Below the pieces are notes generated by a model that was not told where the DNA came from, ran no database searches, and saw only the letters and a list, made by a program, of their open reading frames with translations. 64,000 nucleotides of DNA from Sporomusa acidovorans (GTDB taxonomy: Bacteria > Bacillota > Negativicutes > Sporomusales > Sporomusaceae), in NCBI RefSeq assembly GCF_002257695.2, contig NZ_CP155571.1. One strand, 5' to 3'. How positions within the stretch are numbered: position 1 is the stretch's first letter; each line of letters opens with the position of its first letter. Of this stretch, positions 52,055-62,216 are shown piece by piece. The position numbers were made by a program, and so were the translations under genes.

Positions 52055-55000
52055 GTGGATTTGACAAGCCTATGTGTAACGATGATACAATTATTCGAAA
52101 ATATTGGGGCGATGGCTGCTGTTATCATTATTGTATTACCTTTGTTTCCGGCTATCGTTTATTCCAAAAAAGAGGACATTAATCTGTCCGGGGTTGCATT
52201 TTTTTCACTCATTGCCGCTATTTCGTTTATTCCTACTTACGGAACGCATACTATCCCATTAAATTTAAGCATAATACCCATTTTACTTGTAGCCTTGCAT
52301 ATCGGTTTTTTTGAAGCCGTGATTGTTGCCTTGGTCAGTACTTTACTTTCCTTGACACTGGGCAACGGCATGCTAACAGTTTGGACCATCGGGGCGTCTT
52401 TATTCGGCATTATCGGCGCTTTTGCGTTAGAACGTTTTGTCAACTCCCCCGCTTACTTAAGAACTGGTATATTGACTTTCATAAACTGCCTCTATACCAT
52501 AACATGTTACTATTTGAATATTACTATTGGCGGCGATAATTCCGACTTACCGGTTTTTAGCCAATTATCTACCTTAGGTCAATTGCTTACCCTGCTTGTC
52601 CTGCCGAATACGGCAGGCATTCTTCTGTTAAACTGGCTGACCCAGCACCTGCAAAACTATCATCAGCTTAATACTCAGGTTGCACAGGATGAATTAAAAT
52701 TCCGCAATTTAGTGGAAAATTCGCGCATTGGCATCTATATTATCCAGGAAAACCGACTGGTCTATGCCAATCGTGGCGTTATGGCCATTACCCGCTTGTC
52801 ATACAGCGAGCTGCTGGAAATTGAGAATATCTTTGATTACATTCAACCAATTGATCACACGTTGTCGGCCGAGAATACTAAAACCAGCAGGACCGGCAAA
52901 ATCAATAGCAACCATTATGAAGTACGCTTGGTTAACGGTGATTTTTACCGTGATGTGGAAATTAACGGCAGATATGTTACCTTTGAGGGTAAACCTGCGT
53001 TCATTGGTACGATGATCGATATCACAGACCGCAAGCAGTTCGAAAGCGAATTACATGAAAAACAGGAGCGAATCCAGGGTATTCTGGCAACGATACCGGA
53101 TATTGTTGCCGTTATCAACAAAAGTGGAATTGTCTGCGAAATACTTTCCCACCGGCAATTCGCTGCTCCGCTAACAGCCAAACCCGCCCTGGGAAAATCC
53201 GTTTATGACATTCTTACTTCTTCTTTCGCGGAAAAAATTGTCAGAAATATTGACACGGTGTTACGTTCCCGGCAGACTGTTTCCTTTGAGCACACTACCG
53301 ATAACTGGGCCGGAGAAATTCATTTAGCGGCGATTAATGAGGATGAAATCGTATTCATTCTCAAGGATGTCACCAAATATAAACAGGCAGAGGAAAACTA
53401 CCGCCGCAGTACAGAAAAATATCAGACACTGTTTAACAGCAGCAATGATGCCATTTTTGTCACTTCGCCTCCGGATCCGCCTACCAAGTCTTCCCGATTT
53501 CTCGAAGTAAATGACGCCGCCTGTAAAAAGCTCGGGTACAGCCGCGAGGAATTACTAAGCCTGACGGTTTACGATATCAGTGAACTCACCTCGCCTGAGG
53601 CTGCCGACCAGGCACTTACAGCACTCATGACTGCGGGACATTCTCTCTTGGAAGTCTATCATATTGCCAAAGACGGAACCCGCATCCCGGTGGAAGTAAA
53701 TTCCCATTTATTTAACCTGTGGGATTCACCCAGGATAATCTCAATTGCCAGAGACATTTCGGAACGCAAGCAAGCTGAGCAGGCCTTACGGGAAAGCGAA
53801 GCAAATTTTAAGTATTTGGCCGACCACATTCCGGTGATGGTCTGGTCAACCGATCAATACAACAACTGCATTTTTGTCAATAAGCAATGGCAAAAGTATA
53901 CCGGCGCCTCCCCTGGCATCGGCATAAAAATTGACTGGGAAACTTATATTCATCCCAAAGATAATGCATTCATCCAAACGGTATTGCCGGACGCCCCGGA
54001 CAACCAGCCAAATTCCTTCTGCTCCGAACACCGCATGCGGCGCGCGGACGGCGAATACCGCTGGATGCAAACCATTGGCATTCCCCGGTTTAATTCTGAC
54101 CATACTTTTACCGGCTATATCGGCTGCTGCCTGGACATCCATGATAAGAAACATGCCGAAAACGTACTCACCCACTCTTACCGCCGCCTGGAAAAAAACG
54201 TAGAGTCCCAAGCCCGCCAATTAGCCAATACCAATGCTGCCCTGGCCCAGGAAATCTTCGTCAGGCGCGCTATGGAAAAACGTTACCGAAAATTATTCGA
54301 CAGTGTACAAGATGCCATCTTTGTTTGGAAAATTACCCCGCAAAGTTTGCCTGGCACGATTATCGAGGTGAATGACATTGCCTGCCGCTGGCTGGGTTAT
54401 TCCCGGGATGAATTGCTGTCCCGCACAATGATGTCCATCATGTCCTCACAATCGCAAACCCTTGCCGCTCCCCGCATGGAAAAACTGTTAACCCTGCGGC
54501 AGGCTATTTTTGATTATGATTATCTGGCAAAAGACGGCAGACTTGTTCCTACAGAGGTAAATTCTCATTTATTCGCGCTTAATGGTGAACTTGTGGGGCT
54601 GTGTATTGCCAGAGACATTTCCGACCGTAAACAGGCGGAAATGGAGCTCTTAGCGGCCCGGAACAGAATCAGCAAAGCGGAAAAACTGGCTTCTTTAGGC
54701 AATATGGCTGCCGGCATTGCCCATGAGATTAACCAGCCTTTAAACTCAATAAAAGTTACGGCAGACAGTATTTTGATGTGGTCCAAAGAAGACAAGTCCT
54801 ATCATTTGGAGGAGTTCTTGGAGGATGTGCAAACCATTTCCACGCAGGCAACGCGGATTGCCAATATTATTAAATATATTCGCGATCTCATCCGCAGTCA
54901 TCAGCAAAAAAGCAGCCAGCATTTCGATATGACCCAGGTTATTCAAAATGCGGTTGCGATGCTGACTCCCCAGCTAAATACCGCCGGTGTCGTCCTATCG

Positions 55001-55411
55001 CTTGATCTTACTGAGGAACCGCTTAAACTTTTAGGCTCACTGGCCTATATGGAACACGTTATCCTTAATCTGATGAACAATGCCTTGGAGGCACTGGAAT
55101 CTTCCCCTCAGGTTTACAAAGAAATAGAAATTCAATCACGCCTGGAAGACAAAATTATTGTTCAAATCTCGGATAATGGTCCGGGCATTCCCGACGCAAT
55201 CAAACAAAAGCTCTTCACCCCGTTTTTCACCACCAAGGGTAACGGCATGGGCCTGGGATTGGCAATTGTAAAATCTGTGGTTACTTCTCACGGCGGTCAA
55301 ATATCGGCCATAACCAACGAAAATGGAGGAGCTACTTTCCGTCTTGTATTTCCGCTAATTGAGGCAGAAAACCTAAGTATTGACAACGCAAAGGAGGATA
55401 ATGCTAGTTGA
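52055..55411 (+). CDS. Membrane multi-PAS sensor histidine kinase
   Basis: About 1118 residues. N-terminal 5-6 helices (about 10-200) resemble the 5TM-LYT type. Four or five PAS domains follow (about 215-340, 345-450, 455-590, 595-720, 745-870) joined by PAC motifs such as RDISERKQAEQ. HisKA has GIAHEINQPLNSIKV and the HATPase NLMNNALEALES and GNGMGLGLAIVKS. NtrB/AtoS-like. GTG 55055 is not the start: GTG 52055 with GAGGTG six bases upstream is used. It overlaps the response regulator by 4 bp. Confidence 0.88.
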   Translation: MDLTSLCVTMIQLFENIGAMAAVIIIVLPLFPAIVYSKKEDINLSGVAFFSLIAAISFIPTYGTHTIPLNLSIIPILLVALHIGFFEAVIVALVSTLLSLTLGNGMLTVWTIGASLFGIIGAFALERFVNSPAYLRTGILTFINCLYTITCYYLNITIGGDNSDLPVFSQLSTLGQLLTLLVLPNTAGILLLNWLTQHLQNYHQLNTQVAQDELKFRNLVENSRIGIYIIQENRLVYANRGVMAITRLSYSELLEIENIFDYIQPIDHTLSAENTKTSRTGKINSNHYEVRLVNGDFYRDVEINGRYVTFEGKPAFIGTMIDITDRKQFESELHEKQERIQGILATIPDIVAVINKSGIVCEILSHRQFAAPLTAKPALGKSVYDILTSSFAEKIVRNIDTVLRSRQTVSFEHTTDNWAGEIHLAAINEDEIVFILKDVTKYKQAEENYRRSTEKYQTLFNSSNDAIFVTSPPDPPTKSSRFLEVNDAACKKLGYSREELLSLTVYDISELTSPEAADQALTALMTAGHSLLEVYHIAKDGTRIPVEVNSHLFNLWDSPRIISIARDISERKQAEQALRESEANFKYLADHIPVMVWSTDQYNNCIFVNKQWQKYTGASPGIGIKIDWETYIHPKDNAFIQTVLPDAPDNQPNSFCSEHRMRRADGEYRWMQTIGIPRFNSDHTFTGYIGCCLDIHDKKHAENVLTHSYRRLEKNVESQARQLANTNAALAQEIFVRRAMEKRYRKLFDSVQDAIFVWKITPQSLPGTIIEVNDIACRWLGYSRDELLSRTMMSIMSSQSQTLAAPRMEKLLTLRQAIFDYDYLAKDGRLVPTEVNSHLFALNGELVGLCIARDISDRKQAEMELLAARNRISKAEKLASLGNMAAGIAHEINQPLNSIKVTADSILMWSKEDKSYHLEEFLEDVQTISTQATRIANIIKYIRDLIRSHQQKSSQHFDMTQVIQNAVAMLTPQLNTAGVVLSLDLTEEPLKLLGSLAYMEHVILNLMNNALEALESSPQVYKEIEIQSRLEDKIIVQISDNGPGIPDAIKQKLFTPFFTTKGNGMGLGLAIVKSVVTSHGGQISAITNENGGATFRLVFPLIEAENLSIDNAKEDNAS

Positions 55412-56865
55412 ATATTTTATTAGTAGACGACGATACTGGCAGCCGCACGTCTGTGAGAAAATTTTTACGTCGTCAGGGCTATGAAGTCACCGAATGCAGT
55501 AACGGCGAAGAGGCGCTTGCCGCCTATGCGGAAGAAAATTTTCCGATGATCCTGACCGATATAAAGATGCCAGGCATAACCGGTATTGATTTGTTAAAAC
55601 GTATTAAGGAATTGCCGAGCGGTTCGTATACCGACATTGTTTTATTTACCGGCCACGGGTCAATGGAATCGGCTATTGAAGCCTTACGTATGGGCGCCTT
55701 CGATTATCTCTTAAAACCGATCAACATTCAGGAGTTATCGATTATTGCGGAAAAAGTGGCCGAACACCAGGGCTTGCTGCGTGAGAACAGACGGCTTACC
55801 GACCATTTTGACCAGGAAGTGCAGGCCGCTACCCAGGAAACTACCAAAGAAATTTCCCGCTTGCGCCAGCTTGTTGCCCAGTCGGAAGGAATCGGCAAAA
55901 TCGGGGTCTTTGATCCGGCAATGGAAAACATTTATAAGCAGGCACTCCTTTACCACCAGGATCGTTCGATTCCGGTTTTAATTCAGGGTGAAACCGGTAC
56001 CGGTAAAGAAATGGTGGCCAAGCTTATTCATTATGCCGACTTCAACGAAACCACGCCATTTGTTGATATAAACTGCGCGGCTCTAACCCCGACACTGTTC
56101 GAGAGTGAATTATTCGGCTATGAAGCCGGTTCTTTCACAGGCGGGTTGTCCAAAGGACAAAAAGGAAAGCTGGATCTCGCCGTCGGCGGTACGTTATTTT
56201 TGGATGAAGTTGGCGAGATGCCCATAGAAATGCAGGCAAAATTATTGCGGGTTTTACAGGAAAAAGAATATTACCGGGTAGGAGGCTTAAAAAAAATCAA
56301 AGCCGATGTCCGTATTATCTGTGCAACCAACATTAACCTGGCTCAGGCCGTGGAGGAAAAAAGTTTTCGCCGGGACCTGTTTTATCGCCTTAATGTGGGA
56401 CAAATCCTTATCCCGCCGCTGCGTGAACGGCCGGAAGCCATTGTGCCCTTGGCCGAAATGTTCTTGCACCGTTTTTCCACCCAAAAAGGGAAAAAATTCA
56501 GCCGCATAAGCGACCAGGCGGCTAAAGCCCTGCTTAGCCATTCCTGGCCGGGTAATATTCGCGAATTGCAAAATGTTATTGAATGGTCGGTTTTTATGTT
56601 TGATGATACGGAACTATGCAGCAGACACCTGAATATTGTAGACAGCGGCAACTGCACTCTCCCTGCCGTAGAGGAAGGAACCATCCTTCCTGAAGCACCG
56701 GTGATTCTGCCGCCGGAACCCTTCAACCTGGAAGAATATATAAACAATATTATTTACGCCGCCCTAAAAATGCACAAAGGCAACAAATCAGCAGCAGCAG
56801 CCTATTTGGGACTATCACGCCGTTCTTTCTCCTATCGGGCTGAAAAGGTGCTTCAGGATACATAA
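55408..56865 (+). CDS. Sigma-54-dependent response regulator (NtrC/AtoC type)
   Basis: 485 residues. Receiver domain (LLVDDDTGSRTSVRKF, Asp in PMILTDIKMPGITG), AAA+ ATPase with Walker A GETGTGKEMVAK, the sigma-54 contact loop in GSFTGGLSKGQ (GAFTGA-like), Walker B GGTLFLDEVGEMP, and an Fis-type helix-turn-helix (NKSAAAAYLGLSRRSFSYR). It starts at TTG 55408 overlapping the kinase stop (TTGA). It drives sigma-54 promoters once phosphorylated. Divergent neighbour of the hydrogenase-like receptor; a shared redox input is only a guess. Confidence 0.92.
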   Translation: MNILLVDDDTGSRTSVRKFLRRQGYEVTECSNGEEALAAYAEENFPMILTDIKMPGITGIDLLKRIKELPSGSYTDIVLFTGHGSMESAIEALRMGAFDYLLKPINIQELSIIAEKVAEHQGLLRENRRLTDHFDQEVQAATQETTKEISRLRQLVAQSEGIGKIGVFDPAMENIYKQALLYHQDRSIPVLIQGETGTGKEMVAKLIHYADFNETTPFVDINCAALTPTLFESELFGYEAGSFTGGLSKGQKGKLDLAVGGTLFLDEVGEMPIEMQAKLLRVLQEKEYYRVGGLKKIKADVRIICATNINLAQAVEEKSFRRDLFYRLNVGQILIPPLRERPEAIVPLAEMFLHRFSTQKGKKFSRISDQAAKALLSHSWPGNIRELQNVIEWSVFMFDDTELCSRHLNIVDSGNCTLPAVEEGTILPEAPVILPPEPFNLEEYINNIIYAALKMHKGNKSAAAAYLGLSRRSFSYRAEKVLQDT

Positions 56866-56896
56866 GCGGTATTTCTTGCCAAGCGTCACAAGATAC

Positions 56897-56947
56897 AAGA
56901 TAAAAGAGAGTCGAAAACATGATTTCGTTTCGACTCTCTTTTATCTT
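56897..56947. terminator. Bidirectional terminator
   Basis: A 20-bp perfect stem (56897-56916 with 56928-56947, core AAAGAGAGTCGAAA) ends the response-regulator and the convergent HD gene. Confidence 0.9.
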
Positions 56948-56976
56948 ATCTTATACGAGTAATACCGGCGCATGAA

Positions 56977-57570
56977 TTATTCCGGCAAATAACCTTTCGC
57001 AACCGCTGTCTGGATCGTCTCAGCAACAAGTTGACCCAATTCCGGGGCTATTGTTCCCGTTCGCTGATTCCGTTCATATACCTTAGCACTAGTTATGCCG
57101 TGTTCTTTCCACGATTTGCCCTGTGTATGGCAATGCAGCAGCAGTGGCTGAAGCCTGTCCAGTGCATCGGCTAGGCAAGCCTCCGGACTGCCCCTATGCT
57201 CAAACTCCTCCCATAAGGAGCGAAATTCCTGGGCCTGATCGGCGGGCAGCAAACCGAATAGCCGATCGGCAGCCTTCGTTTCCCGCTCATTTTTATCCAG
57301 TCCGGCCTGCTGATCAAAACAATAGGTATCGCCGGCATCAATCTCCACAATATCGTGAATAAGAACCATTTTCAGTACTTTGAGTACGTCAATCTGGTGA
57401 CCGGCAACATGCTCGGCCAAGAGTACGGCCATAACGGCTAAATGCCAGGAATGTTCCGCATCTGTCTCATGGCGCTCACCGCCAATTACATAATTTTGCC
57501 GATAAATCTGTTTTATTTTATCCACTTCCACAATAAAATCAATTTGCTGTCTTAGTCGATCTGTAATCAT
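56977..57570 (-). CDS. HD-domain hydrolase (YfbR-like)
   Basis: 197 residues. Metal motif H...HD...D visible as AEHSWHLAVMAVLLAEHV, VLIHDIVEIDAGD and ADALDRLQPLLLH. Proteins of this type are 5'-nucleotidases acting on deoxynucleoside monophosphates, a role I infer by family. The start is ATG 57570. It is convergent with the response regulator and stands alone. Confidence 0.85.
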   Translation of the reverse strand: MITDRLRQQIDFIVEVDKIKQIYRQNYVIGGERHETDAEHSWHLAVMAVLLAEHVAGHQIDVLKVLKMVLIHDIVEIDAGDTYCFDQQAGLDKNERETKAADRLFGLLPADQAQEFRSLWEEFEHRGSPEACLADALDRLQPLLLHCHTQGKSWKEHGITSAKVYERNQRTGTIAPELGQLVAETIQTAVAKGYLPE

Positions 57571-57789
57571 ACTATCCCTCTTCCTTCAGTCAATGATTCT
57601 GTGAACACTCTAACGGCTTAACTCTGTTTTATTCCCGAAAAGGCATAATTTTCCCTGCCAAACAATACACACTCGACCAATTTATCCAGGCTTCATCCCC
57701 ACTTCTCAACAACACAAAGCGTATATAACCCCTTATGATCTGACGATACTATTGTAAAAAGCAAGCAGCCAAAGGAGGCTACATAAAAT

Positions 57790-59208
57790 TTGGAAAAGTT
57801 CAGAGAGCTGGGGATTAGTGATGTAACAATTCGTGCTCTTAGCGATATGGGTTTTGAAGAGCCGACACCTATTCAGGAACAGGCGATTCCGCTGTTGCTT
57901 TCCGGCAAAGATCTAATCGGCCAGGCGCAGACCGGTACCGGCAAAACAGCGGCATTCGGTATCCCTTTGCTGGAAAATATCCAAAGAAACACGGGCACTA
58001 TTTTCGGAATTGTCCTAACTCCCACCCGTGAATTAGCCATCCAGGTGGCCGAAGAGCTGAATAAGCTTGGACAATTTTCGCAGGTGCGTACGCTGCCCAT
58101 CTATGGAGGGCAGGATATTTACCGTCAAATTAAAGCCCTGCAACGAAAACCGCAAATCATTGTTGCTACTCCCGGTCGCTTAATGGATCATATGGAACGC
58201 CACACGGTTAAGCTGACAGATATAAAAATGGTCGTTTTGGACGAAGCCGACGAAATGCTCAACATGGGATTCATTGAAGATATCGAAAAAATTCTGAGGG
58301 CTACGCCTGAGACTCGCCAGACATTACTCTTTTCCGCAACCATGCCCCGCCAGATTCAAAATTTGGCCCAGCGGTTCTTAAAAGACCCGGCTCTTGTCAG
58401 CATTAAATCCAAGGAAGTTACGGTTCCGCTGATTGAACAATATTATATGGAACTGCAGGACCGTCAAAAATTTGACGTGTTCTGCCGCCTCCTGGACATT
58501 CAGGCGCCGGAACTGTCTATCGTTTTTGTGAGAACCAAACGCCGGGTGGATGAGTTGTCCGAGGCTTTGAAAAAGCGGGGTTATTCGGCTGAAGGCATTC
58601 ACGGCGACCTCACCCAGGCCAAGCGCGATTCCGTCCTGCGGCAATTCCGGGAAAGCACCATCGATATTCTCGTCGCTACCGATGTAGCCGCCCGCGGCCT
58701 GGATATCAGTGGCGTCTCCCATGTCTATAACTTTGATATCCCTCAAGATCCGGAAAGCTATGTCCACCGGGTCGGCCGCACCGGCCGAGCCGGTCAGACC
58801 GGCCTGGCCATGACTTTCGTCATTCCCAGGGAATTGGAACATTTACGCTCCATTGAGCGAATCACCAAACGAAAAATTGTCCGGATGCCTGTTCCTACCG
58901 TAACAGAAGCCATCGAAGGCCAGCAGCGTTTAGCAGTGGAAAAGCTGCTTAATCAAATCGAAAGCGGCGGACTTGATCAATATCGGAGCCGTGCCGAAGA
59001 ATTGCTTGCCGAAACCGACTCTGTCTCCCTGCTCGCAGCCGCGCTCAAGCTGTTGACTAAGGAACCAGATACCACACCTATCAAAATTACCGAAGAAGCC
59101 CCGTTGCGCATCCGCACTTACGGCGGCAAGCGCAAGCCGCAGGAAAATAGAAAGAATCCCCCGCCAGGTGCCAAGCCCCGCTATAAGGCAGGCGGATTTA
59201 AAAAATAA
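57790..59208 (+). CDS. DEAD-box RNA helicase (CshA/DeaD-like)
   Basis: 472 residues. All motifs are visible: Q motif PTPIQEQAIP, Walker A AQTGTGKTAAFG, PTRELAIQ, DEADEML, SATM, and HRVGRTGRAG. A basic, Lys/Arg/Pro-rich tail (about 430-472) can bind RNA. It remodels RNA in ribosome assembly and mRNA decay, often in the cold. Start TTG 57790 with AAAGGAGG at 57771-57778 (a rather long 11-nt spacing). Confidence 0.92.
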   Translation: MEKFRELGISDVTIRALSDMGFEEPTPIQEQAIPLLLSGKDLIGQAQTGTGKTAAFGIPLLENIQRNTGTIFGIVLTPTRELAIQVAEELNKLGQFSQVRTLPIYGGQDIYRQIKALQRKPQIIVATPGRLMDHMERHTVKLTDIKMVVLDEADEMLNMGFIEDIEKILRATPETRQTLLFSATMPRQIQNLAQRFLKDPALVSIKSKEVTVPLIEQYYMELQDRQKFDVFCRLLDIQAPELSIVFVRTKRRVDELSEALKKRGYSAEGIHGDLTQAKRDSVLRQFRESTIDILVATDVAARGLDISGVSHVYNFDIPQDPESYVHRVGRTGRAGQTGLAMTFVIPRELEHLRSIERITKRKIVRMPVPTVTEAIEGQQRLAVEKLLNQIESGGLDQYRSRAEELLAETDSVSLLAAALKLLTKEPDTTPIKITEEAPLRIRTYGGKRKPQENRKNPPPGAKPRYKAGGFKK

Positions 59209-59232
59209 ATATTCGGCCCAAAGTAGACATAA

Positions 59233-59271
59233 AAAACCAGGAAACGCAGAACCTGCGCTTCCTGGTTTTTA
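59233..59271 (+). terminator. Terminator behind the DEAD-box helicase
   Basis: AAAAACCAGGAAACGCAG (59233-59250) pairs with CTGCGCTTCCTGGTTTTT (59254-59271), mismatch-free except one A/C, then a T run. Confidence 0.9.
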
Positions 59272-59338
59272 GTTCATGACAAAATTATCATTGAAAATAA
59301 CGAGTAGCTCCTTACGTTGGCACAATATATTGTTTACG

Positions 59339-60112
59339 TCATTTCCATTCATAGCTAGGCGACCAGCCACAATTGCGTGACGCCTGCTCGGCAGCGGTTT
59401 TGACTTTATTGACTAACTCTTCTTTGCGCGCATTCATCCTGCTAGCGGCACCGGATATACTAATAGCAGCCACAACTTTTCCTGTTCTGTCACGAACAGG
59501 CGCCGCAAAACAAACAAGCCCCTCCTCAGATTCTTGCTGGTCCTCACCATATCCCTGCTCGCGGATTTCTTTCAGGTGCTCCTTAAGTTGATCACGATCC
59601 GCAATGGTGGTGGCTGTATACGGTTGCAAATGCACATTTTGTAAATACTTTTCGACTTCGGCATCTGCTAAGAACGCCAAAAGAATTTTTCCTGTGCCGG
59701 TAATATAGGCAGGCATGCGCGAGCCGATAATAGAGGACATGACTGCAGGGTTACGCCGTACCTGATCAACGAAAGTTATCTCACCCCGACTATACAAAGC
59801 CAGATGAGTTGCTTCACCTGTCTCACTGCTTAGTGCTTCAAGACACGGGTGACATTCTTTGATTATATTTAGCCTTGACAGCTTGTTAGCCCCAATGTTC
59901 ACGATTTTCATGCCAAGTTTATACTTTCCCGTTACGGGATTTTGTTCAACAAAAGCACGATTTTCTAAAGTAGAAAGCAGGCGGTGGGCGGTGCTTCTTC
60001 CCAGACCAAGCAACTTGCTAACATCAGTCACACCTAGTTCCGCAACATTACCGGAAAACAACTCTAATATTTGAAGCGCATTATCAACTGATTGCAAAAA
60101 TTTTGCAGGCAT
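59339..60112 (-). CDS. IclR-family transcriptional regulator
   Basis: About 257 residues. N-terminal winged helix (LGVTDVSKLLGLGRSTAHRL) and a C-terminal effector-binding domain with GEATHLALYSRGEITFVDQV and GYGEDQQESEEGLVCFAAPV. Members often respond to aromatic acids. The start is ATG 60112 with GGAGGT four bases upstream; the listed longer frame begins at TTG 60127. It follows the decarboxylase/porin genes on the same strand and is the natural candidate regulator for them. Confidence 0.9.
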   Translation of the reverse strand: MPAKFLQSVDNALQILELFSGNVAELGVTDVSKLLGLGRSTAHRLLSTLENRAFVEQNPVTGKYKLGMKIVNIGANKLSRLNIIKECHPCLEALSSETGEATHLALYSRGEITFVDQVRRNPAVMSSIIGSRMPAYITGTGKILLAFLADAEVEKYLQNVHLQPYTATTIADRDQLKEHLKEIREQGYGEDQQESEEGLVCFAAPVRDRTGKVVAAISISGAASRMNARKEELVNKVKTAAEQASRNCGWSPSYEWK

Positions 60113-60252
60113 ATTTACCTCCGACAATGATTATTGAATACTAACTAATAAGATGTACATATCATGCTGTATAATTCTGTATTAAGGTAAATATTCCTTC
60201 CTCACCACTATCTGGAATTTCATGAATATTTCGCCTGCCGGGCGGCTGTCAG

Positions 60253-60645
60253 CTACGCACGGCGCAAATCCTGGACATATTGAATAATTTCGCCTGCCAT
60301 CTCATTGCTCATTAATCGTACTGTTTTAATTTCGTCAGGTGTTATGTTGTCAAGATGAATCCCGCAGCAAACCACAACATTGGCGGCAACCGCCGTTGCC
60401 AAACGCGCCGCTAAGTCACGGGCCATACCATCTTCTTTATGCCCTAATAATGTAATAGTAGATACTGTGGTAGTCAGCTTGCCAGCCTCAATCATACTTT
60501 CTCCTACCTGAGCTACTGCGACAGCCCCCAAATGAGAACGGTCGCCCCCGGTTACAGTCAAACAAAAATCTGTTCCCAGCAACGTCAACTGAAATTGTAA
60601 ATATATGCGTCCATTTTGACGCTTAAGCAGCTTTATCTTGCTCAC
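60253..60645 (-). CDS. LpdD-like small protein (prenyl-FMN decarboxylase accessory)
   Basis: 130 residues, soluble. The pattern GTDFCLTVTGGDRSHLGAVA and VSTITLLGHKEDGMARDLA resembles the LpdD-like family encoded with gallate/phenolic decarboxylases and thought to help with the prenylated flavin. The start is unclear: a stop sits just upstream, GTG 60645 overlaps the AAGGAG site, and an ATA nine bases on would have better spacing. It belongs with the UbiD gene two genes upstream. Confidence 0.6.
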   Translation of the reverse strand: MSKIKLLKRQNGRIYLQFQLTLLGTDFCLTVTGGDRSHLGAVAVAQVGESMIEAGKLTTTVSTITLLGHKEDGMARDLAARLATAVAANVVVCCGIHLDNITPDEIKTVRLMSNEMAGEIIQYVQDLRRA

Positions 60646-60678
60646 TCCTTACTGTATTTTCTGTAAACGTACCCAAAC

Positions 60679-60714
60679 AACAGGGTAACCCCGCCTACAT
60701 AGGGTTACCCTGTT
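60679..60714 (-). terminator. Hairpin between the porin and the LpdD-like gene
   Basis: AACAGGGTAACCC (60679-60691) and GGGTTACCCTGTT (60702-60714) form a perfect 13-bp stem. The T run behind it is weak, so an attenuator or mRNA-stabilising hairpin is as likely as a full stop. Confidence 0.7.
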
Positions 60715-60730
60715 CTCCGAAGTGTAACTT

Positions 60731-62182
60731 TTAATAGAAAAACTCAAGTCTAGTCATATAGGTTTTGCCAAGATCATTGGAAGACAAACCGGTCAACTCT
60801 CTGTTCTTAATTTTGAGATCCTGACCTTCAATGGTCCAAACTACATTCTTGCTTATCGTATTTTGAAAAGCTACAAAGAAACCTTTAATATTGTCCGTAC
60901 CTTTGAGAACTGTCGAATATGGATCTGTAGCATAGCTGACTGCCTGAGCATCAAATCCGCCTGCCCCGTTCGGAACTACGCCGGCATCAATACTGCGATA
61001 GGAAACCGACCAGCCGAAATCACCTTTTTTCTTATAGTCTACCAGATATTTCGCCCCATAAAAGATCGGCGGCTGTTTCGTAGCGCTGGTAAGCTCGACA
61101 GCCCAGCCCTTAGGGGATGAGGGAAGATTTTCTACTCCCTTAAGGCTGGTTGAAACATATTCACCGATAAGCAGGCAATCTCCCAGCTTGGCGTCAAAAC
61201 CCGCATTCCATCCTTGGGATTGCTTAAAAAAACCAATATTCGTATTTAGAGAACCTGTTCCTGTAGAAGTGCTGGTACCGGGAACCTCAGACCAGAAGTA
61301 GCCGGCTTTCCAGCCCAAATTACTGCCCGCTCTGCCGGAAAGTTGAGCAGTTGTCACGGTATTGGCGTCACCGCTGTCGCCTAGGCCATTACCTTGGTTA
61401 GTATTACTTTTGACGTTATTTACCGATCCGGTAAATACCACATTACCGAAACTTTTATCCACGCGAACACCGTCAACACCCAATGCTTTGCTAAAAAGTC
61501 CGTAAGTATAAGAATCATAGGGAAAGCGGCCAATACGAACTTTATCCAGGCCAAAAACATTCTTTGCCGTTACAGCAAGCATATCGAAAGCAGCATTACT
61601 TCCGTCAGGATTATTATTGTAATTACCGGCTTTACCGGTTGCGATAATCCGTGCAGTCCATGAAACATCATCATTAATGGTTCCCTGGAATTTGACGCGT
61701 TGCCGGAAATCGAAACGGTCTGATCCTCTTAAACTAGTTCCGCCAGCTTTCGGAGAATTTCCCATATAGCGGAACCGCGTCTCACCACTTACCCATGTGT
61801 TTGTCTTGGCTTCAACCTTAGCCACCCGTGCCCCCAGGCGGTTAAGCTCGGCGGCAAACTCCGCCGATAATTTATCGATTACCTGTTTATTATCCTCATC
61901 GGCTTTTTCAAATTTGTCCATCGCTTTGGCCACAATAAAAGCAAACTCATACCGGCTCATCGTTCTGTCGCCTTGGAAGCTATTGTCGCCATAACCGTCC
62001 ACAAGTCCGGCTTTGGCCAGCTTTGCCACCGCGGCATACGCCCAGTGACCGGCGGGAACATCGCTAAAGGACTGAACTGTGGCGGCCTGTACATGGCTGG
62101 TCACTGGCAAAACACCGCTAAAACTCAACGACAAAGCCACCAATGGCATAGCCAGCAAAACCTTACCCTTTTTACTCATCAT
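60731..62182 (-). CDS. SLH-domain outer-membrane porin (OmpM-like)
   Basis: About 483 residues. Signal peptide to about residue 33 (ending near HVQAA), one SLH domain (SFSDVPAGHWAYAAVAKLA, then LVDGYGDNSFQGDRTMSRYE, about 38-90), a coiled coil (about 90-125), and a beta-barrel ending in RLEFFY, with the aromatic end typical of outer-membrane proteins. SLH binds modified peptidoglycan and the barrel sits in the outer membrane: a hallmark of Negativicutes. Start ATG 62182 (AGGAG upstream). Placed between ubiD and lpdD-like genes, it could import their aromatic substrate. Confidence 0.92.
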   Translation of the reverse strand: MMSKKGKVLLAMPLVALSLSFSGVLPVTSHVQAATVQSFSDVPAGHWAYAAVAKLAKAGLVDGYGDNSFQGDRTMSRYEFAFIVAKAMDKFEKADEDNKQVIDKLSAEFAAELNRLGARVAKVEAKTNTWVSGETRFRYMGNSPKAGGTSLRGSDRFDFRQRVKFQGTINDDVSWTARIIATGKAGNYNNNPDGSNAAFDMLAVTAKNVFGLDKVRIGRFPYDSYTYGLFSKALGVDGVRVDKSFGNVVFTGSVNNVKSNTNQGNGLGDSGDANTVTTAQLSGRAGSNLGWKAGYFWSEVPGTSTSTGTGSLNTNIGFFKQSQGWNAGFDAKLGDCLLIGEYVSTSLKGVENLPSSPKGWAVELTSATKQPPIFYGAKYLVDYKKKGDFGWSVSYRSIDAGVVPNGAGGFDAQAVSYATDPYSTVLKGTDNIKGFFVAFQNTISKNVVWTIEGQDLKIKNRELTGLSSNDLGKTYMTRLEFFY

Positions 62183-62216
62183 CTGAATCACTCCTGCCCA
62201 TTTTTATCATGCTGAA